The translations under genes and the position numbers were made by a program. Below are positions 32,994 to 42,919 of a stretch of 64,000 nucleotides of DNA, in pieces. The notes beneath the pieces are model-generated. The model made no database searches, was not told the origin of the DNA, and saw only the letters and a program-made list of their open reading frames with translations. This DNA comes from Paenibacillus sp. PvR098 (GTDB taxonomy: Bacteria; Bacillota; Bacilli; Paenibacillales; NBRC-103111). The stretch is from NCBI RefSeq assembly GCF_017833255.1, contig NZ_JAFIBU010000001.1, forward strand, positions 310,001 to 374,000, given 5' to 3'. The stretch's first letter is position 1. Every line of letters begins with the position of its first letter.

Positions 32994-33208
32994 AATTGAA
33001 TACTGTTGTTTTCCTTCGTATTATGCAATATCGCATTGTTGCCGATGATTTCGATTCGATCAATCTCCCCAAGCGAGGATGGACCGTTCAAGGAAGAAAG
33101 TGTGCTCTTGCGTTCCAGTACGGTGATCAGCTGAGGAATCGCCTTCTGATCGCTCGAAATGAAGCTAATGGGAATCTTACGGTCATGAAAATGTAATTCC
33201 GTTGTCAT
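32981..33208 (-). CDS. Hypothetical protein (75 residues)
   Basis: A small soluble protein beginning MTTELHFHDRKIPISFISSD, with a strand-rich C-terminus (IDRIEIIGNNAILHNTKENN). GGGAGGAA stands 8 bases before the ATG. It has its own terminator overlapping the stop. No family recognised. Confidence 0.65.
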   Translation of the reverse strand: MTTELHFHDRKIPISFISSDQKAIPQLITVLERKSTLSSLNGPSSLGEIDRIEIIGNNAILHNTKENNSIQLPLY

Positions 33209-33444
33209 TGTCAGAATTCCTCCCTTTCATGATTCATATATTTATTATACATGATTCAAACGGAAAATCGATGAGAACTTTGTAACAAATCCTGACACTG
33301 CCGTGGGTGTTTAGACATGGAAATTTGACGATAAACTCGAATTTCGTCGTATGGTGTGAATGTTTCGTAAATAAAGATTGCACGATATCATTATTAAGAG
33401 CACAATCAAAGACTAGACCATACATAGTAAGGGGAGCATATACA

Positions 33445-33741
33445 ATGAAAAAGCTGTTTAGTCAAATGACGCCGGAGGAGCTTCAGACGGAAATGAAACT
33501 GCTTCAATCGGAGATGCAGCGGGTCGAGTTCCCGAGTCAGCGATCGGTGCTGGAACGTAAATATTTTGCCGCTATGGCCTATACGCTGAATCCTGCCGAT
33601 TATCCGCCAGGTTTGTATAAAGTGGACGGCGTACAGCTGCCGTTCGAGGTTCATTATGTGAATGGAATTATGGCCTGGGGCAAGCTGGGACAAGAACCGG
33701 ATGCCAGCTTCCCGATTTCCATGCTGGCCCGTCTCTCCTAG
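33445..33741 (+). CDS. DUF1811-family protein (YfhH-like)
   Basis: A 98-residue protein with the DUF1811 layout: an N-terminal helical pair (MTPEELQTEMKLLQSEMQ and SVLERKYFAAMAYTLNP) and a small C-terminal barrel (GLYKVDGVQLPFEVHYVNGI and AWGKLG). The ATG at 33445 follows TAAGGGGAG; the longer open frame to 33307 has no RBS. Known members such as Bacillus YfhH have no established function. Confidence 0.78.
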   Translation: MKKLFSQMTPEELQTEMKLLQSEMQRVEFPSQRSVLERKYFAAMAYTLNPADYPPGLYKVDGVQLPFEVHYVNGIMAWGKLGQEPDASFPISMLARLS

Positions 33742-33836
33742 TTACGCCACATCGTGGAAACGATGTCCCAAATTTGATTTTCTATAGATGTATAGAAATC
33801 CGGGAACATTTAGATGCTAAGCTTGAGGTGATGGCT

Positions 33837-34355
33837 ATGAACCGGGCGTTATGGACGTCCATTGCAGCTATAGGTACGGCTCAAGCGTTGAAAATATCGG
33901 CCAGGGTTAGGGCGAAGGAGCACTGGGCGTGGAGAGACCTGTTTCGTACGGGCGGTATGCCGAGCTCCCATTCCGCTGGAGCCGTCTCTTTGGCCACCTA
34001 TATCGGTTTGAAGAAAGGCAGTTCCTCTATTTCGTTTGCGCTAGCGTCGCTGCTCAGTCTGGTTGTAATGTATGATGCGATGGGGATTCGTCGACACGCA
34101 GGGCTTATTGCCATGGAAGTGAATCTGTTGGAAGAAACCGTAGTCAAGCTGACGGAGCAGCATCCTCCTCATGTACATCAGCAGCGGGGAGAAGACCTGG
34201 AAGAACGTTTAGGCCATCTCCCCAAGGAAGTACTGGGCGGGGCGCTCCTAGGGGTCTTAATCGGATGTCTCGGCTACGCAACGGAGTCCGGGCGGACAGG
34301 GCGGTTTGAGAATGGGTTCAAGTTTATACGGAAATCCTTGACCGGTTTGGTGTGA
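33837..34355 (+). CDS. Divergent PAP2-family membrane protein (YuiD-like)
   Basis: A 172-residue protein with the divergent PAP2 phosphatase signature: FRTGGMPSSHSAGAVSLATY (the PSSH motif) and MYDAMGIRRHAG (the D-x-x-GIRRHAG motif). Four or so hydrophobic helices, ending with GGALLGVLIGCLGYAT. Members are acid-phosphatase-like but their substrate is unproven. The ATG at 33837 follows GAGGTG; ATG 33831 is too close to it. It overlaps the convergent kinase gene by 32 bases. Confidence 0.85.
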   Translation: MNRALWTSIAAIGTAQALKISARVRAKEHWAWRDLFRTGGMPSSHSAGAVSLATYIGLKKGSSSISFALASLLSLVVMYDAMGIRRHAGLIAMEVNLLEETVVKLTEQHPPHVHQQRGEDLEERLGHLPKEVLGGALLGVLIGCLGYATESGRTGRFENGFKFIRKSLTGLV

Positions 34356-35958
34356 CCTGTCGTTCCGCAGCTTCTGGCGCAGTTACCGTAGGCAGTGTGA
34401 TGGTGAATTTGGTTCCCATATCCGGGACACTTTCCACTTCAATTGTTCCATCGTGGTCCTGTACGATTTTGTGACAGATAGATAATCCGAGTCCGGTTCC
34501 AGACTCTTTGGTGGTGTAGAACGGAATGAAGATTTGATCAAGTTCCGACTCCGGTATGCCTTTGCCCGTATCGGTCACCTCGATGACGGCATTTTGGTTC
34601 TGCAGGTAAAGCCGTAAATGTACCATTCCTTGCTCAGGCATGGCCTCGAGGGCATTTTTGACAAGGTTAAGCAGCAGCTGCAGCATTTTGTCTTGGTCCA
34701 TCAGCATACAGGCTTCTTGTCCTTCGTCTTCAAAGTAGATTTGGTGACCCAAGCGCGTTACCTCCGAATCGAGCAGAGAAATGACGCGGGTAATGCAGCC
34801 ATCAATGGACTGGATTTTGAACTGGGTGACATGCGGCTTCGAGAATTGCAGAAATTCGGCGGTCAGCATGCTCATCCGGTTAATTTCGTCCATAATCAGG
34901 TCGTACCAAGGCTCCACATTGTAATTCCCCGCTCTGGACAGCTGCAGAAATCCTTTGACCGTCGTCAGCGGATTGCGAATTTCGTGCGCCATGCCGGAAG
35001 CCAGCTCACCGACAACGCGCAGCTTCTCGGAACGCAGCATATGCTCCTCCCGCTTCAGCCAGCTTTCCCTTTTCATTAAGTATAAATTATGCTCCGCCAC
35101 CAAGATCAAATCGTCTTTATGCATTCCGTCTTCAGGATAGCAGGCCAGCCCAAAGTTGATTTCGATGCCCGTCAGCTTGGGGAATTCGGAAGCGAGAAGT
35201 TGGGTAACCGTATGGATCGTTCGCTTCATGTCGGTAGGTTCGATGACGATGGCGAATTCATCACCGCCGTAACGGGCAACAAGGGAGGCATCCGGAAACA
35301 TAATACAGAGCAGATCGGCTGCTTGCTTTAGTATTTTGTTTACACCCTGAAAGCCGTTCGTCGTGTTAAGAGATTTCAAATTTTTGCAATCGATCAATAC
35401 AAGAATAATGGATTCCTTTTGATCCATAAAAATGCCCATTTGTCTGTGGAATTCCTGGAAGTTGCACAGTCCCGTGAGAGAATCATGGGTACTCAAGTGC
35501 ATTTTTTCGTTCGTCAATCGTTGCTTTTGCTGTTCTATAGCGTGCATATACTTTCGGAAGAGGAAGGCCATTAGTAAGCAACTGGCCGCTTTAAAGATGG
35601 TATCGGCTATCGTATACAATGTCATGGTGCTGTAGGTCATTACGGAAAAGGAAAAGGCCAACATGATGCCTACATTGTAGGATAAGGCCGATACAAGAGA
35701 AGGTACCTTATAAAAAATGATGCCCATATGCAGTAAATAAAGGGGCAAGCTCCAATCCGTCGCGCTAATGATATGGAACAGGACCAGAAGCGTCAGTTGA
35801 ATGGCCTGAGGTATGGGGATGAATTTGCTTGCCACATGGGACAGGATATAGCTTAAGGTTAGGCCAATGAGCAGAAGTGGACTTTCGGTTTGCTGGAAGT
35901 AAAGGGAGGAAGCGCAGACAAAACCAGCATAAATGAGGAAGACCAGGCTACCGTTCAT
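34324..35958 (-). CDS. Membrane GGDEF-histidine kinase fusion
   Basis: A 544-residue protein starting at the ATG at 35958 (GGAG 7 bases upstream; a longer frame to 36039 lacks an RBS). Order: about six transmembrane helices (1-135), a GGDEF domain (about 155-300) with RYGGDEF intact (Gly231-Phe235), then a histidine kinase with H-box MAHEIRNPL (His325) and an HATPase domain with N-box NLVKNALEA, DTGKGIP and GTGLGLSI. Within the GGDEF domain the first metal Asp is kept (LIDCKNLK), but the second Asp is Lys and the NDxxGHxxGD region is changed to NTTNGFQGVN, so cyclase activity is doubtful. The kinase looks intact. No response regulator is adjacent. Confidence 0.88.
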   Translation of the reverse strand: MNGSLVFLIYAGFVCASSLYFQQTESPLLLIGLTLSYILSHVASKFIPIPQAIQLTLLVLFHIISATDWSLPLYLLHMGIIFYKVPSLVSALSYNVGIMLAFSFSVMTYSTMTLYTIADTIFKAASCLLMAFLFRKYMHAIEQQKQRLTNEKMHLSTHDSLTGLCNFQEFHRQMGIFMDQKESIILVLIDCKNLKSLNTTNGFQGVNKILKQAADLLCIMFPDASLVARYGGDEFAIVIEPTDMKRTIHTVTQLLASEFPKLTGIEINFGLACYPEDGMHKDDLILVAEHNLYLMKRESWLKREEHMLRSEKLRVVGELASGMAHEIRNPLTTVKGFLQLSRAGNYNVEPWYDLIMDEINRMSMLTAEFLQFSKPHVTQFKIQSIDGCITRVISLLDSEVTRLGHQIYFEDEGQEACMLMDQDKMLQLLLNLVKNALEAMPEQGMVHLRLYLQNQNAVIEVTDTGKGIPESELDQIFIPFYTTKESGTGLGLSICHKIVQDHDGTIEVESVPDMGTKFTITLPTVTAPEAAERQVTPNRSRISV

Positions 35959-36108
35959 AGTGAAACTCCAACTCCCGACTAATTCAATTGATAATATATG
36001 GATTCTGTGTCCATACACTAATTCCTGCCAGCCACGCATATTTTATTTAGGCTAGGGCCCGGTTATATATTTCGTTCATAGTTATTTTTTTGGGTTATAT
36101 ACAAAAAG

Positions 36109-36143
36109 AATCAAGCCGGACGGAAGACCGTACCGGCTTGATT
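36109..36143 (-). terminator. Terminator of the putB-rocF-rocD unit
   Basis: AATCAAGCCGG with CCGGCTTGATT, 13-base loop; on minus it is followed by CTTTTTG. Confidence 0.75.
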
Positions 36144-36155
36144 GACAGGGCAAGT

Positions 36156-36392
36156 TTAGAACCCGGGAAGTTGATCGAGATTGTTGGTCGGGTCTCCGTC
36201 CGCATTGGAACGTAAATGTTCCTCCCCGTCCCGTCCCCGAAACACATTGACATTCACCAGCTGTCCGCTTTTGGCAAGCTGTTGAGCTTCCAAATAATCC
36301 ACGACCTCACCGGATGACAGCCTTAGCTCCACGATATCTCCATCGCCGTTCTTGCGTACGGCAACGACATGCGGCTTGGGTTGATTCATCAT
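36156..36392 (-). CDS. DUF3892-family protein
   Basis: A 78-residue protein with the DUF3892 pattern (HVVAVRKNGDGDIVELRLSS, then VVDYLEAQQLAKSG and VFRGRDGEEHLRSNADGDP). The start is the ATG at 36392 with AAGGAGGAG upstream. It lies 55 bases after rocD on the same strand and before the terminator, so it may ride on the arginine-degradation transcript, though no link is known. Confidence 0.75.
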   Translation of the reverse strand: MMNQPKPHVVAVRKNGDGDIVELRLSSGEVVDYLEAQQLAKSGQLVNVNVFRGRDGEEHLRSNADGDPTNNLDQLPGF

Positions 36393-36447
36393 TTTGATCT
36401 CCTCCTTGCCCATAGCATGCTCAGGATGGAGGCAAATGATGCCTGAT

Positions 36448-37641
36448 TTACCCGAGCACCTCAGCAATTCGCTCATAGGCCCAATCCAGCTCGGATGTGG
36501 AGATCGTGAGCGGCGGCGCCAAACGAATAACGTTGTCATGCGTTTCCTTGCATAGAATTCCTTTGCTCATCAGCTTCTCGCAATAAGCTCTGGCCGGCGT
36601 CGCAAGCTCCAGACCGATGAACAATCCACGGCCCCGAATGTCGCGGATAAGCGGATGCGTCAGCTGGCGAAGGAGACCGAGAAAATAGTCTCCCAACTCC
36701 AAGGAACGTTCCGCGAGCTTCTCATCCAGCACGACCTGCAGGGCGGCCGTCGCCACGGCGCAGGCGAGGGGGTTGCCGCCGAAGGTTGAGCCGTGCGAGC
36801 CCGGCTCGAACAACTCCAGTACTTCACGATTTGCCGCTACAGCGGAGACGGGCAGGACGCCTCCGCCCAGCGCCTTGCCGAGGATGTAGACATCCGGCTC
36901 TACGGATTCCGCATCGCAGGCGAAGCGGTAGCCCGTTCGTCCGAAGCCCGTCTGGATTTCGTCGGCGAGCAGCAGCACTTCCCGCTGCTTGCAGATGTCA
37001 GCTGCTTGCCGCAAGTAGCCGGGAGGCGGGAGCACGACACCCGCTTCTCCTTGTATCGGTTCGACCAGGAAAGCGGCCGTTCTGGGGGAGATGGCCTGTT
37101 CCAGGGCATTCGCATCGCCGTAAGGAATGACCGTAAAACCGGGGGTGAAGGGTCCGAAGCCGTGCTTATACTCCGCATTTGAGGAACAGGAGGTAACGGT
37201 TATCGTTCTGCCATGAAAATTGTCTTCGCACACGAGGATTTCGGCTTGATTGTCTGGGATGTTTTTTTGTGTATATGCCCAGCGGCGGGCTGCTTTGATC
37301 GCTGTTTCTACGGCCTCGGCCCCAGTGTTCATCGGCAGGATTACCGCTTTGCCGGTGTAGTCGGATAACCGTTCATAGAACTCGCCCAGCCGATCGTTGT
37401 GGAACGCGCGAGAGGTTAAGGTCACGCAGTCTGCCTGATCCTTCAACGCGCGGATAATACGGGGGTGACGGTGGCCCTGATTGAGCGCCGAATAGGCACT
37501 AAGCATATCGAGGTATCTTCGTCCCTCGGGGTCAAAGACCCATACCCCCTCGGCTTTGGATATTACTACGGGGAGCGGAAGGTAATTCCGCGCCCCAAAC
37601 CGGTTCGTTGTATCAATGATGTTTTCCGACGTCGGTTTCAT
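36448..37641 (-). CDS. rocD: Ornithine--oxo-acid aminotransferase
   Basis: A 397-residue class III PLP aminotransferase. [20 protein letters not shown] (phosphate and substrate cup), [15 protein letters not shown] (PLP Asp) and [16 protein letters not shown] (Schiff-base Lys) are present, and length and N-terminus ([20 protein letters not shown]) match Bacillus RocD. It converts ornithine and 2-oxoglutarate to glutamate semialdehyde and glutamate. It begins 13 bases after rocF, in the order putB-rocF-rocD. Together with the divergent rocA it makes a full arginine-to-glutamate path. Confidence 0.94.
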   Translation of the reverse strand: MKPTSENIIDTTNRFGARNYLPLPVVISKAEGVWVFDPEGRRYLDMLSAYSALNQGHRHPRIIRALKDQADCVTLTSRAFHNDRLGEFYERLSDYTGKAVILPMNTGAEAVETAIKAARRWAYTQKNIPDNQAEILVCEDNFHGRTITVTSCSSNAEYKHGFGPFTPGFTVIPYGDANALEQAISPRTAAFLVEPIQGEAGVVLPPPGYLRQAADICKQREVLLLADEIQTGFGRTGYRFACDAESVEPDVYILGKALGGGVLPVSAVAANREVLELFEPGSHGSTFGGNPLACAVATAALQVVLDEKLAERSLELGDYFLGLLRQLTHPLIRDIRGRGLFIGLELATPARAYCEKLMSKGILCKETHDNVIRLAPPLTISTSELDWAYERIAEVLG

Positions 37642-37654
37642 AGCGCTCCCCCTC

Positions 37655-38560
37655 CTATAGAATGCGCTGCCCCAGCAGGGAGAGAATCAGCTCCACTGCC
37701 AGTCTTGCGGTTTTGTTATCCCGCTCGAGCGCCGGGTTGACCTCTACCATCTCCGCGGAAACCATGACGCCGGATTCGTGAAGCAGCTCCAGCGCCAAAT
37801 GCGCTTCACGGTAGCTGAGGCCGCCTTTGACAGGCGTTCCGGTTCCCGGAGCCTCGAGCGGATCGACGCTGTCGATGTCGAAGCTGACGTGTACGCCGTC
37901 TGTACCGGCGCTTGCCAAGCGTAACGCTTCCTCCATCACCCTTGCGATTCCCATGCGGTCGACCTCATGCATAGTGAAGCACGTAATGCCTTCTGCGTGT
38001 ATGAGCTCTTTCTCTCCCGGGTCAAGCTGTCTGGCTCCGATGATGACGGTATGCTGAGGCTGAATTTTGGGGAGAACACCGCCGATTCGTGTCAGCCGGT
38101 CGTGTCCCTTACCGAGCGCCGCCGCAAGGGACATGCCGTGAATGTTGCCTGAGGGGCTTGTGTCCGGCGTATTCAAATCTGAATGGGCGTCAAACCAGAT
38201 GACACCTAAGCTTCTGTAATGCTGCCTAAGCCCGGTCAGCGTGCCAATCGCGATGCTGTGGTCCCCGCCTAACACAAGTGGGAAGCGTCCGCGGTCTAGT
38301 ACAGCCTTGATCTGTAAAGCGAGCGATTCATTGACCTCCACAACCTCATTCAAGTGCTTGAGCGCCGCTGGCTGAGTAGAGGCGGCTGAGAGCAACGGGG
38401 CAGGGACCGGTTCCGGAAGCTCGAAGGAGAAGCCCAACTGCCGCAGCTTCCGTTCCAAACCGGCCCGGAGTATCGCATCCGGGCCGAGCCTTACGCCTTT
38501 ACGCCCGGCACCCAAGTCAAATGGTACTCTTAGAATGGATAGATTCGGTTTCCTTGTCAT
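37655..38560 (-). CDS. rocF: Arginase
   Basis: A 301-residue ureohydrolase. The binuclear Mn ligands are visible in [32 protein letters not shown] and [20 protein letters not shown]. The SGNIHG and the typical arginase length separate it from agmatinase. It splits arginine into ornithine and urea. The ATG has GAGGAAT upstream in the tail of putB, only 4 bases away, so translation is coupled. Feeds ornithine to RocD. Confidence 0.94.
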   Translation of the reverse strand: MTRKPNLSILRVPFDLGAGRKGVRLGPDAILRAGLERKLRQLGFSFELPEPVPAPLLSAASTQPAALKHLNEVVEVNESLALQIKAVLDRGRFPLVLGGDHSIAIGTLTGLRQHYRSLGVIWFDAHSDLNTPDTSPSGNIHGMSLAAALGKGHDRLTRIGGVLPKIQPQHTVIIGARQLDPGEKELIHAEGITCFTMHEVDRMGIARVMEEALRLASAGTDGVHVSFDIDSVDPLEAPGTGTPVKGGLSYREAHLALELLHESGVMVSAEMVEVNPALERDNKTARLAVELILSLLGQRIL

Positions 38561-38564
38561 GGTT

Positions 38565-39521
38565 TTATTCCTCCTTTCCGTTCTGGGCGGATGGGCGGTC
38601 GCGCCAATTTTTCAACACGAACCACAGATTGGCGGGACGTTCGGCCAAGCGGCGGACAAAATACGGGTACCACATCCGTCCATAAGGTACATAGCAGCGC
38701 ACCTTGTGGCCCTCTCGGGCCAGCTGTTCCTGCAGCGGCATACGCACGCCATACAGCATTTGAAATTCATAGCGGTCTGCTCTTACGCCATTTCTTTTAG
38801 CGTATGCTTTCGTCCAGGCGATCAGCTGCTCATCGTGGGTCGCTACCGCGGTATAGACGCCGGAATCCAGTCTTACCCGGATCAGTTGCTTCATGTTGGC
38901 GTTCACGTCGTTCATGTTTTGGTAAGCAAGCGGCTTGGGCTCCTGGTAGGCGCCCTTAACCAAGCGGAGATTCACATTCGCTTTGGTGAGCCGCCGCACG
39001 TCCTCTCTGCTTCGGTATAAATAGGCTTGAATGACGGTGCCTACTTGAGTTAAGCCTTCGGCATGAAGGCAGCGGATCATGGCGATAGTATCATCGGTGT
39101 AAGGCGAATTCTCCATGTCGATGCGGACGAAGCTGCCAAGCTTTTGGGCTTTCCTGACGATGTCCCGGATATGGGAGAGGCAGGTCGGTGGGTCCAAAGC
39201 CAATCCCATCTGGGTAGGCTTTAAGGAAACATTCGAGTCCAAATCTTCGGTGTGTATCCTCTCGAGAAGCATAATATATTCCCTTTTAAACCTGTCTGCC
39301 TCCGATAAATCGCGAATGCTCTCGCCAAGCACATCCAAGGTGGCTGCGATTCCCCTGTCATTTAAACGGCGGATCTGCAGCAAGGCTTCATCGGCTGTTT
39401 CTCCCGCGACGAACCGGCTGGCTCCGAGCTTCATTCCGTACCGGTGAGCCGTCGCCTCGACAGCCCGGTTTCCGGCTAGCGCAAGCAGAGTGGAACGGAA
39501 CAGTTTGGTACCGATATCCAA
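38565..39521 (-). CDS. putB: Proline dehydrogenase
   Basis: A 318-residue monofunctional FAD proline dehydrogenase. TIM-barrel motifs include LDVLGESIRD, NVSLKPTQMGLALD, RIDMENSPYTDDT, VIQAYLYRSREDV, NLRLVKGAYQEP and the C-terminal RCYVPYGRMWYPYFVRRLAE, with the Arg pair that binds proline. It oxidises proline to pyrroline-5-carboxylate at the membrane. The TTG start is preceded by GAGAGAGGGTG. It is the first gene of a unit with rocF and rocD, so proline and arginine catabolism are co-transcribed. Confidence 0.93.
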   Translation of the reverse strand: MDIGTKLFRSTLLALAGNRAVEATAHRYGMKLGASRFVAGETADEALLQIRRLNDRGIAATLDVLGESIRDLSEADRFKREYIMLLERIHTEDLDSNVSLKPTQMGLALDPPTCLSHIRDIVRKAQKLGSFVRIDMENSPYTDDTIAMIRCLHAEGLTQVGTVIQAYLYRSREDVRRLTKANVNLRLVKGAYQEPKPLAYQNMNDVNANMKQLIRVRLDSGVYTAVATHDEQLIAWTKAYAKRNGVRADRYEFQMLYGVRMPLQEQLAREGHKVRCYVPYGRMWYPYFVRRLAERPANLWFVLKNWRDRPSAQNGKEE

Positions 39522-39726
39522 ACACGATCACCCTCTCTCCGATTTGCTTCTTGTGGGCGGCGCGGCGGCATACATATGTAGTAGAAGTGCAGCTTCGTTT
39601 GGCCTGAGGAGTCGGCGCCGCTGGTTCGGTGCTAATCTATTTTATTCCGCAAGAACCCGAAATGAGACTTCAATTAATCAAATGAGATTTCCCATAACTT
39701 TGTATCGAGCAGAGGAGGAATGACTC

Positions 39727-41274
39727 ATGGTAGAACCTTTTCGCAACGAGCCGTTCACAGACTTTACCCAGTCGGGGAATCGAGAGGTATTAGCAGCGGC
39801 GCTCGAGAGGGTCGAAGCGCAGCTAGGGCAAGAATACAGCCTGCGGATTGGCGCTGAACGGCTGCTCACGGACCGGAAGGCCGATTCGGTCGATCCTGCC
39901 GATCCGACGAGGGTGATCGGAACGGTAAGCCAAGCGGATCAAGCTTTGGCAGAGAAAGCGATTCTCGCCGCAGCGCATGCGTTTACGTCATGGAAATCGG
40001 TGCCCCCGGCGGTACGGGCCCGCTATTTATACAAAACCGCCGAGCTGCTGCGCAGCCGGAAAGCAGAGTTTTCCGCTTGGATGGTGGTGGAAGCGGGGAA
40101 GAGCTGGGCGGAGGCGGATGCCGATACCGCAGAAGCGATTGATTTTCTTGAGTTTTACGGCCGGGAAGCGGAGCGTCTGTCGGAGCGGCAGCCGCTTACA
40201 CATATTCCGGGAGAGGACAACGAGCTTACCTATATTCCGCTCGGGGTCGGCATAGTTATCCCTCCATGGAACTTTCCGCTCGCTATTATGGCGGGAATGA
40301 CGTCGGCGGCTGTGGCGGCCGGCAACACGGTTGTGCTGAAACCGGCCAGTGCGACACCGGTCATAGCCGCTAAGTTTATGGAGATGCTCGACATGGCTGG
40401 CTTGCCGGATGGTGTGGTCAACTTCCTGCCAGGCTCCGGGCAGGAGGTGGGCGATGTTTTGGTGGAGCATCCGTTGACCCGGTTTGTTAGCTTTACGGGA
40501 TCCCGCGAAGTGGGGCTGCGTATCAACGAGCGGGCGGCCAAAACCGCCCCCGGACAGCGCTGGATCAAGCGGGTCGTCGCCGAAATGGGCGGCAAGGATG
40601 CGATTATCGTCGATAGCGACTGTGACCTGGAGCTGGCAGCGGAGGCGATTACGGCGTCGGCCTTCGGGTTTGCCGGACAAAAGTGCTCCGCCTGTTCTCG
40701 CGCCATAGTGCATGAGAGTGTATATGATGAGGTGCTTCGCAGGGTGGCGGAACGCGTAAGCCGTCTGCGTGTAGGTGATCCGTCAGATCCTGAAATGGAT
40801 GTCGGACCGGTCATCGATGCCAAGGCTCACCGTAAAATTCTCGAATATCTGGAAATCGGTCGTATGGAGGGCCGTGTGGTGTGCGGAGGCAGAGCGGGGA
40901 ATGCCAAGGGGTATTATATCGAGCCGACTATCATCGCAGATGTCGACTCGAAGGCACGAATCGCGCAGGAGGAAATTTTCGGGCCGGTGGTTGCGTTCAT
41001 TAAAGCGTCCTCGTTCGATCAAGCGCTCGAGCTGGCCAATGATACGGAGTATGGGCTGACCGGAGCGGTCATCACGAGGAACAGGGCGCATTTGGAACGG
41101 GCTCGCTCGGAGTTTCATGTCGGTAATCTATATTTCAATCGCAAATGCACAGGAGCGCTTGTAGGGGTTCATCCGTTCGGCGGCTTTAACATGTCCGGAA
41201 CGGATTCCAAAGCGGGTGGGCGCGATTACCTGCTCCAGTTTACTCAAGCCAAGGTCGTCTCGGAACGATTCTGA
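39727..41274 (+). CDS. rocA: L-glutamate gamma-semialdehyde (P5C) dehydrogenase
   Basis: A 515-residue aldehyde dehydrogenase of the RocA/PruA class. NAD site region [22 protein letters not shown], general base Glu in [12 protein letters not shown], nucleophile Cys in [13 protein letters not shown] and the ending [20 protein letters not shown] are all present. It oxidises glutamate semialdehyde, the common product of PutB and RocD, to glutamate. Transcribed away from putB-rocF-rocD across a 205-base gap. GAGGAGGAATGACTC holds the RBS. No clear sigma-54 (-24/-12) site was found in the gap, unlike B. subtilis roc operons. Confidence 0.95.
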   Translation: MVEPFRNEPFTDFTQSGNREVLAAALERVEAQLGQEYSLRIGAERLLTDRKADSVDPADPTRVIGTVSQADQALAEKAILAAAHAFTSWKSVPPAVRARYLYKTAELLRSRKAEFSAWMVVEAGKSWAEADADTAEAIDFLEFYGREAERLSERQPLTHIPGEDNELTYIPLGVGIVIPPWNFPLAIMAGMTSAAVAAGNTVVLKPASATPVIAAKFMEMLDMAGLPDGVVNFLPGSGQEVGDVLVEHPLTRFVSFTGSREVGLRINERAAKTAPGQRWIKRVVAEMGGKDAIIVDSDCDLELAAEAITASAFGFAGQKCSACSRAIVHESVYDEVLRRVAERVSRLRVGDPSDPEMDVGPVIDAKAHRKILEYLEIGRMEGRVVCGGRAGNAKGYYIEPTIIADVDSKARIAQEEIFGPVVAFIKASSFDQALELANDTEYGLTGAVITRNRAHLERARSEFHVGNLYFNRKCTGALVGVHPFGGFNMSGTDSKAGGRDYLLQFTQAKVVSERF

Positions 41275-41292
41275 AGGGTACTGCAGCAGCAA

Positions 41293-41316
41293 AACCTGAC
41301 CCCAACGGGTCAGGTT
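41293..41316. terminator. Hairpin between rocA and the MBL gene
   Basis: AACCTGACCC with GGGTCAGGTT, 4-base loop. No T-run on plus, so it is a moderate terminator. Confidence 0.5.
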
Positions 41317-41375
41317 ATGGATGGCGTCTGTTGGGATGAGATGGCGTCCATGAAACGCGGCGCGATCGATGATCC

Positions 41376-42119
41376 TTACGACGGCAAGGTATACGTTTTG
41401 AACTGCTCCATGAAGGTCATATGACCCGTTTTTCCGATAAATTGGGACATGTTGTCTCCATAGTGCATAAGCAGCACCTTCTTTTGTACGTCCGCGGGCA
41501 GTGTAAGCAGCTCGTCCAGGCAGGCGTGCACGGTTCCTGGACAGAACAGCTGACAATCGTGCAGGATGACTTCACAGCCTTGTTCGTGCAGTCCAAGCAG
41601 CAGCGGAGCGCTAAATTTCATATCTGCGCTGTAAAATATGTTGCCGTTAAGCAGCAGAGAGTAGCTTGACTTGCCGGGAATATGATCTGTCGGGATCGTC
41701 TCCACGCTTAGTCCCGGATGGAGGGCAAACGGCGTCCGCTCCGCCAAAGAAATCACTTCAAAATAATCGTTCAAGCTGACAAGGCCTTCGGCCGTATTCT
41801 CAAGTCCTCCCCGAAGCGTATGCTCCCAGAGAACGGTTTCCAATGGAGCAGGAACCAGCAGCTTGATTTTGCGTTTGAACACGTACATATATTGAAAAGC
41901 AAGCTCTTCAAGCCCGCCCACATGATCCGCATGGATATGAGAGATGAGCACCGCATCGATCCGATCGAGCGGAATCCCGAGTTCGTACAACGCCCTTGGA
42001 GCGGTAATCCCGCAATCGATTAATAATGTAAAGCCGTCCGAATAGACCAATGCGTTGTTATTGTAAAATGTTTTGGCAAATGCGCTTCCCGTACCGATCA
42101 TTTGAATTTGCAGGCTCAC
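41376..42119 (-). CDS. MBL-fold metallohydrolase
   Basis: A 247-residue metallo-beta-lactamase fold protein with the metal motif SHIHADHVGG (about residues 60-69), an aspartate-bearing FYSADMKFSAPLLL and HDCQLF, and a final MHYGDN. N-terminal MIGTGSAFAKTFYNNNALV resembles RNase Z-like and related phosphodiesterases, though the RNase Z exosite arm is missing. Substrate unknown. Stand-alone, convergent with rocA. Confidence 0.82.
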   Translation of the reverse strand: MSLQIQMIGTGSAFAKTFYNNNALVYSDGFTLLIDCGITAPRALYELGIPLDRIDAVLISHIHADHVGGLEELAFQYMYVFKRKIKLLVPAPLETVLWEHTLRGGLENTAEGLVSLNDYFEVISLAERTPFALHPGLSVETIPTDHIPGKSSYSLLLNGNIFYSADMKFSAPLLLGLHEQGCEVILHDCQLFCPGTVHACLDELLTLPADVQKKVLLMHYGDNMSQFIGKTGHMTFMEQFKTYTLPS

Positions 42120-42244
42120 TTGCGGTCCTCCACTCGCCTATGACATACCAGCTGAATATTTATTTAATCTACCATGTTTTTCATGAAAGATTCAAGAATA
42201 TTTTGTCAGGTTTTGGCTTCAATAAAGGAATAGGCTTGTCTTTG

Positions 42245-42273
42245 TTGAAAAGGGAACAAATGTTCTATATAAT
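42245..42273 (+). promoter_or_regulatory. Sigma-A-type promoter
   Basis: TTGAAA (42245-42250), 17-base spacer, TATAAT (42268-42273). It supports a gene start at 42308 rather than at the upstream end of the long open frame. Confidence 0.75.
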
Positions 42274-42307
42274 GAGTGTACAAATCTTTTGTTTCGGGTG
42301 GGCGAAC

Positions 42308-42667
42308 ATGCGGAATAGTACGGTGGAGACGTGGGTTCATCAATATGTTGTGACGTTGCATCTGCTTAAAGCGCTGGAGCTGGACCGTAAATATGCCGAA
42401 GCGATGAAGCTGTCCCGGATTTGGAGCGGATTGTTCGAACGGCTGTCCATACGGGTGGAAAGGGAACATATCGGCATCAAGCAGCGGCTTCGCAAGAGCG
42501 GCTGCCGCATTGTGCTGGAAGAAATTACGCCAGAACGGAACTATCACGTTATGTATGTATTTCAGGGCTACGAATTTCACTGCTCGATCATGCCGATGGT
42601 GCTCAGGGGGAAGTGCGAGGAGAAGCTGCAGCAGCTGCTTGGGGCAGAGGATGAGTTCACACGTTAG
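42308..42667 (+). CDS. Hypothetical protein (119 residues)
   Basis: A small soluble protein beginning MRNSTVETWVHQYVVTLHLL with a helical first half and a beta-rich second half (GCRIVLEEITPERNYHVMYV). The start follows a good promoter by 35 bases and a GGGTGGGCG that may act as RBS; the frame stays open upstream but passes through that promoter. No family recognised. Confidence 0.65.
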   Translation: MRNSTVETWVHQYVVTLHLLKALELDRKYAEAMKLSRIWSGLFERLSIRVEREHIGIKQRLRKSGCRIVLEEITPERNYHVMYVFQGYEFHCSIMPMVLRGKCEEKLQQLLGAEDEFTR

Positions 42668-42919
42668 AAGGAAAGAGGGGAATTTCCCGGGCAAGCGCAT
42701 GAATCTTCACCGCTCGTCAAAAAGGATGGTGTGATTCGACATGCGCGCCCGCCTCTTTATTGCCATATTTTGTATAAATGCTACGTGAAATCCCTGGACA
42801 ATAACTAGATGTAGATATTTATCAAAAAAAGTTTGGGGTTTTCCCATAAAACACCGCAACTCTTACGAACCATCGGAGTATAAGATAACAAACCAAGAAC
42901 ATGATGGAGGTTGCTGGAA

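Noticed and set aside
39522..39726. Sigma-54 promoter or RocR site between putB and rocA
   Set aside because: No TGGCAC-N5-TTGC-like match was found on either strand by eye.
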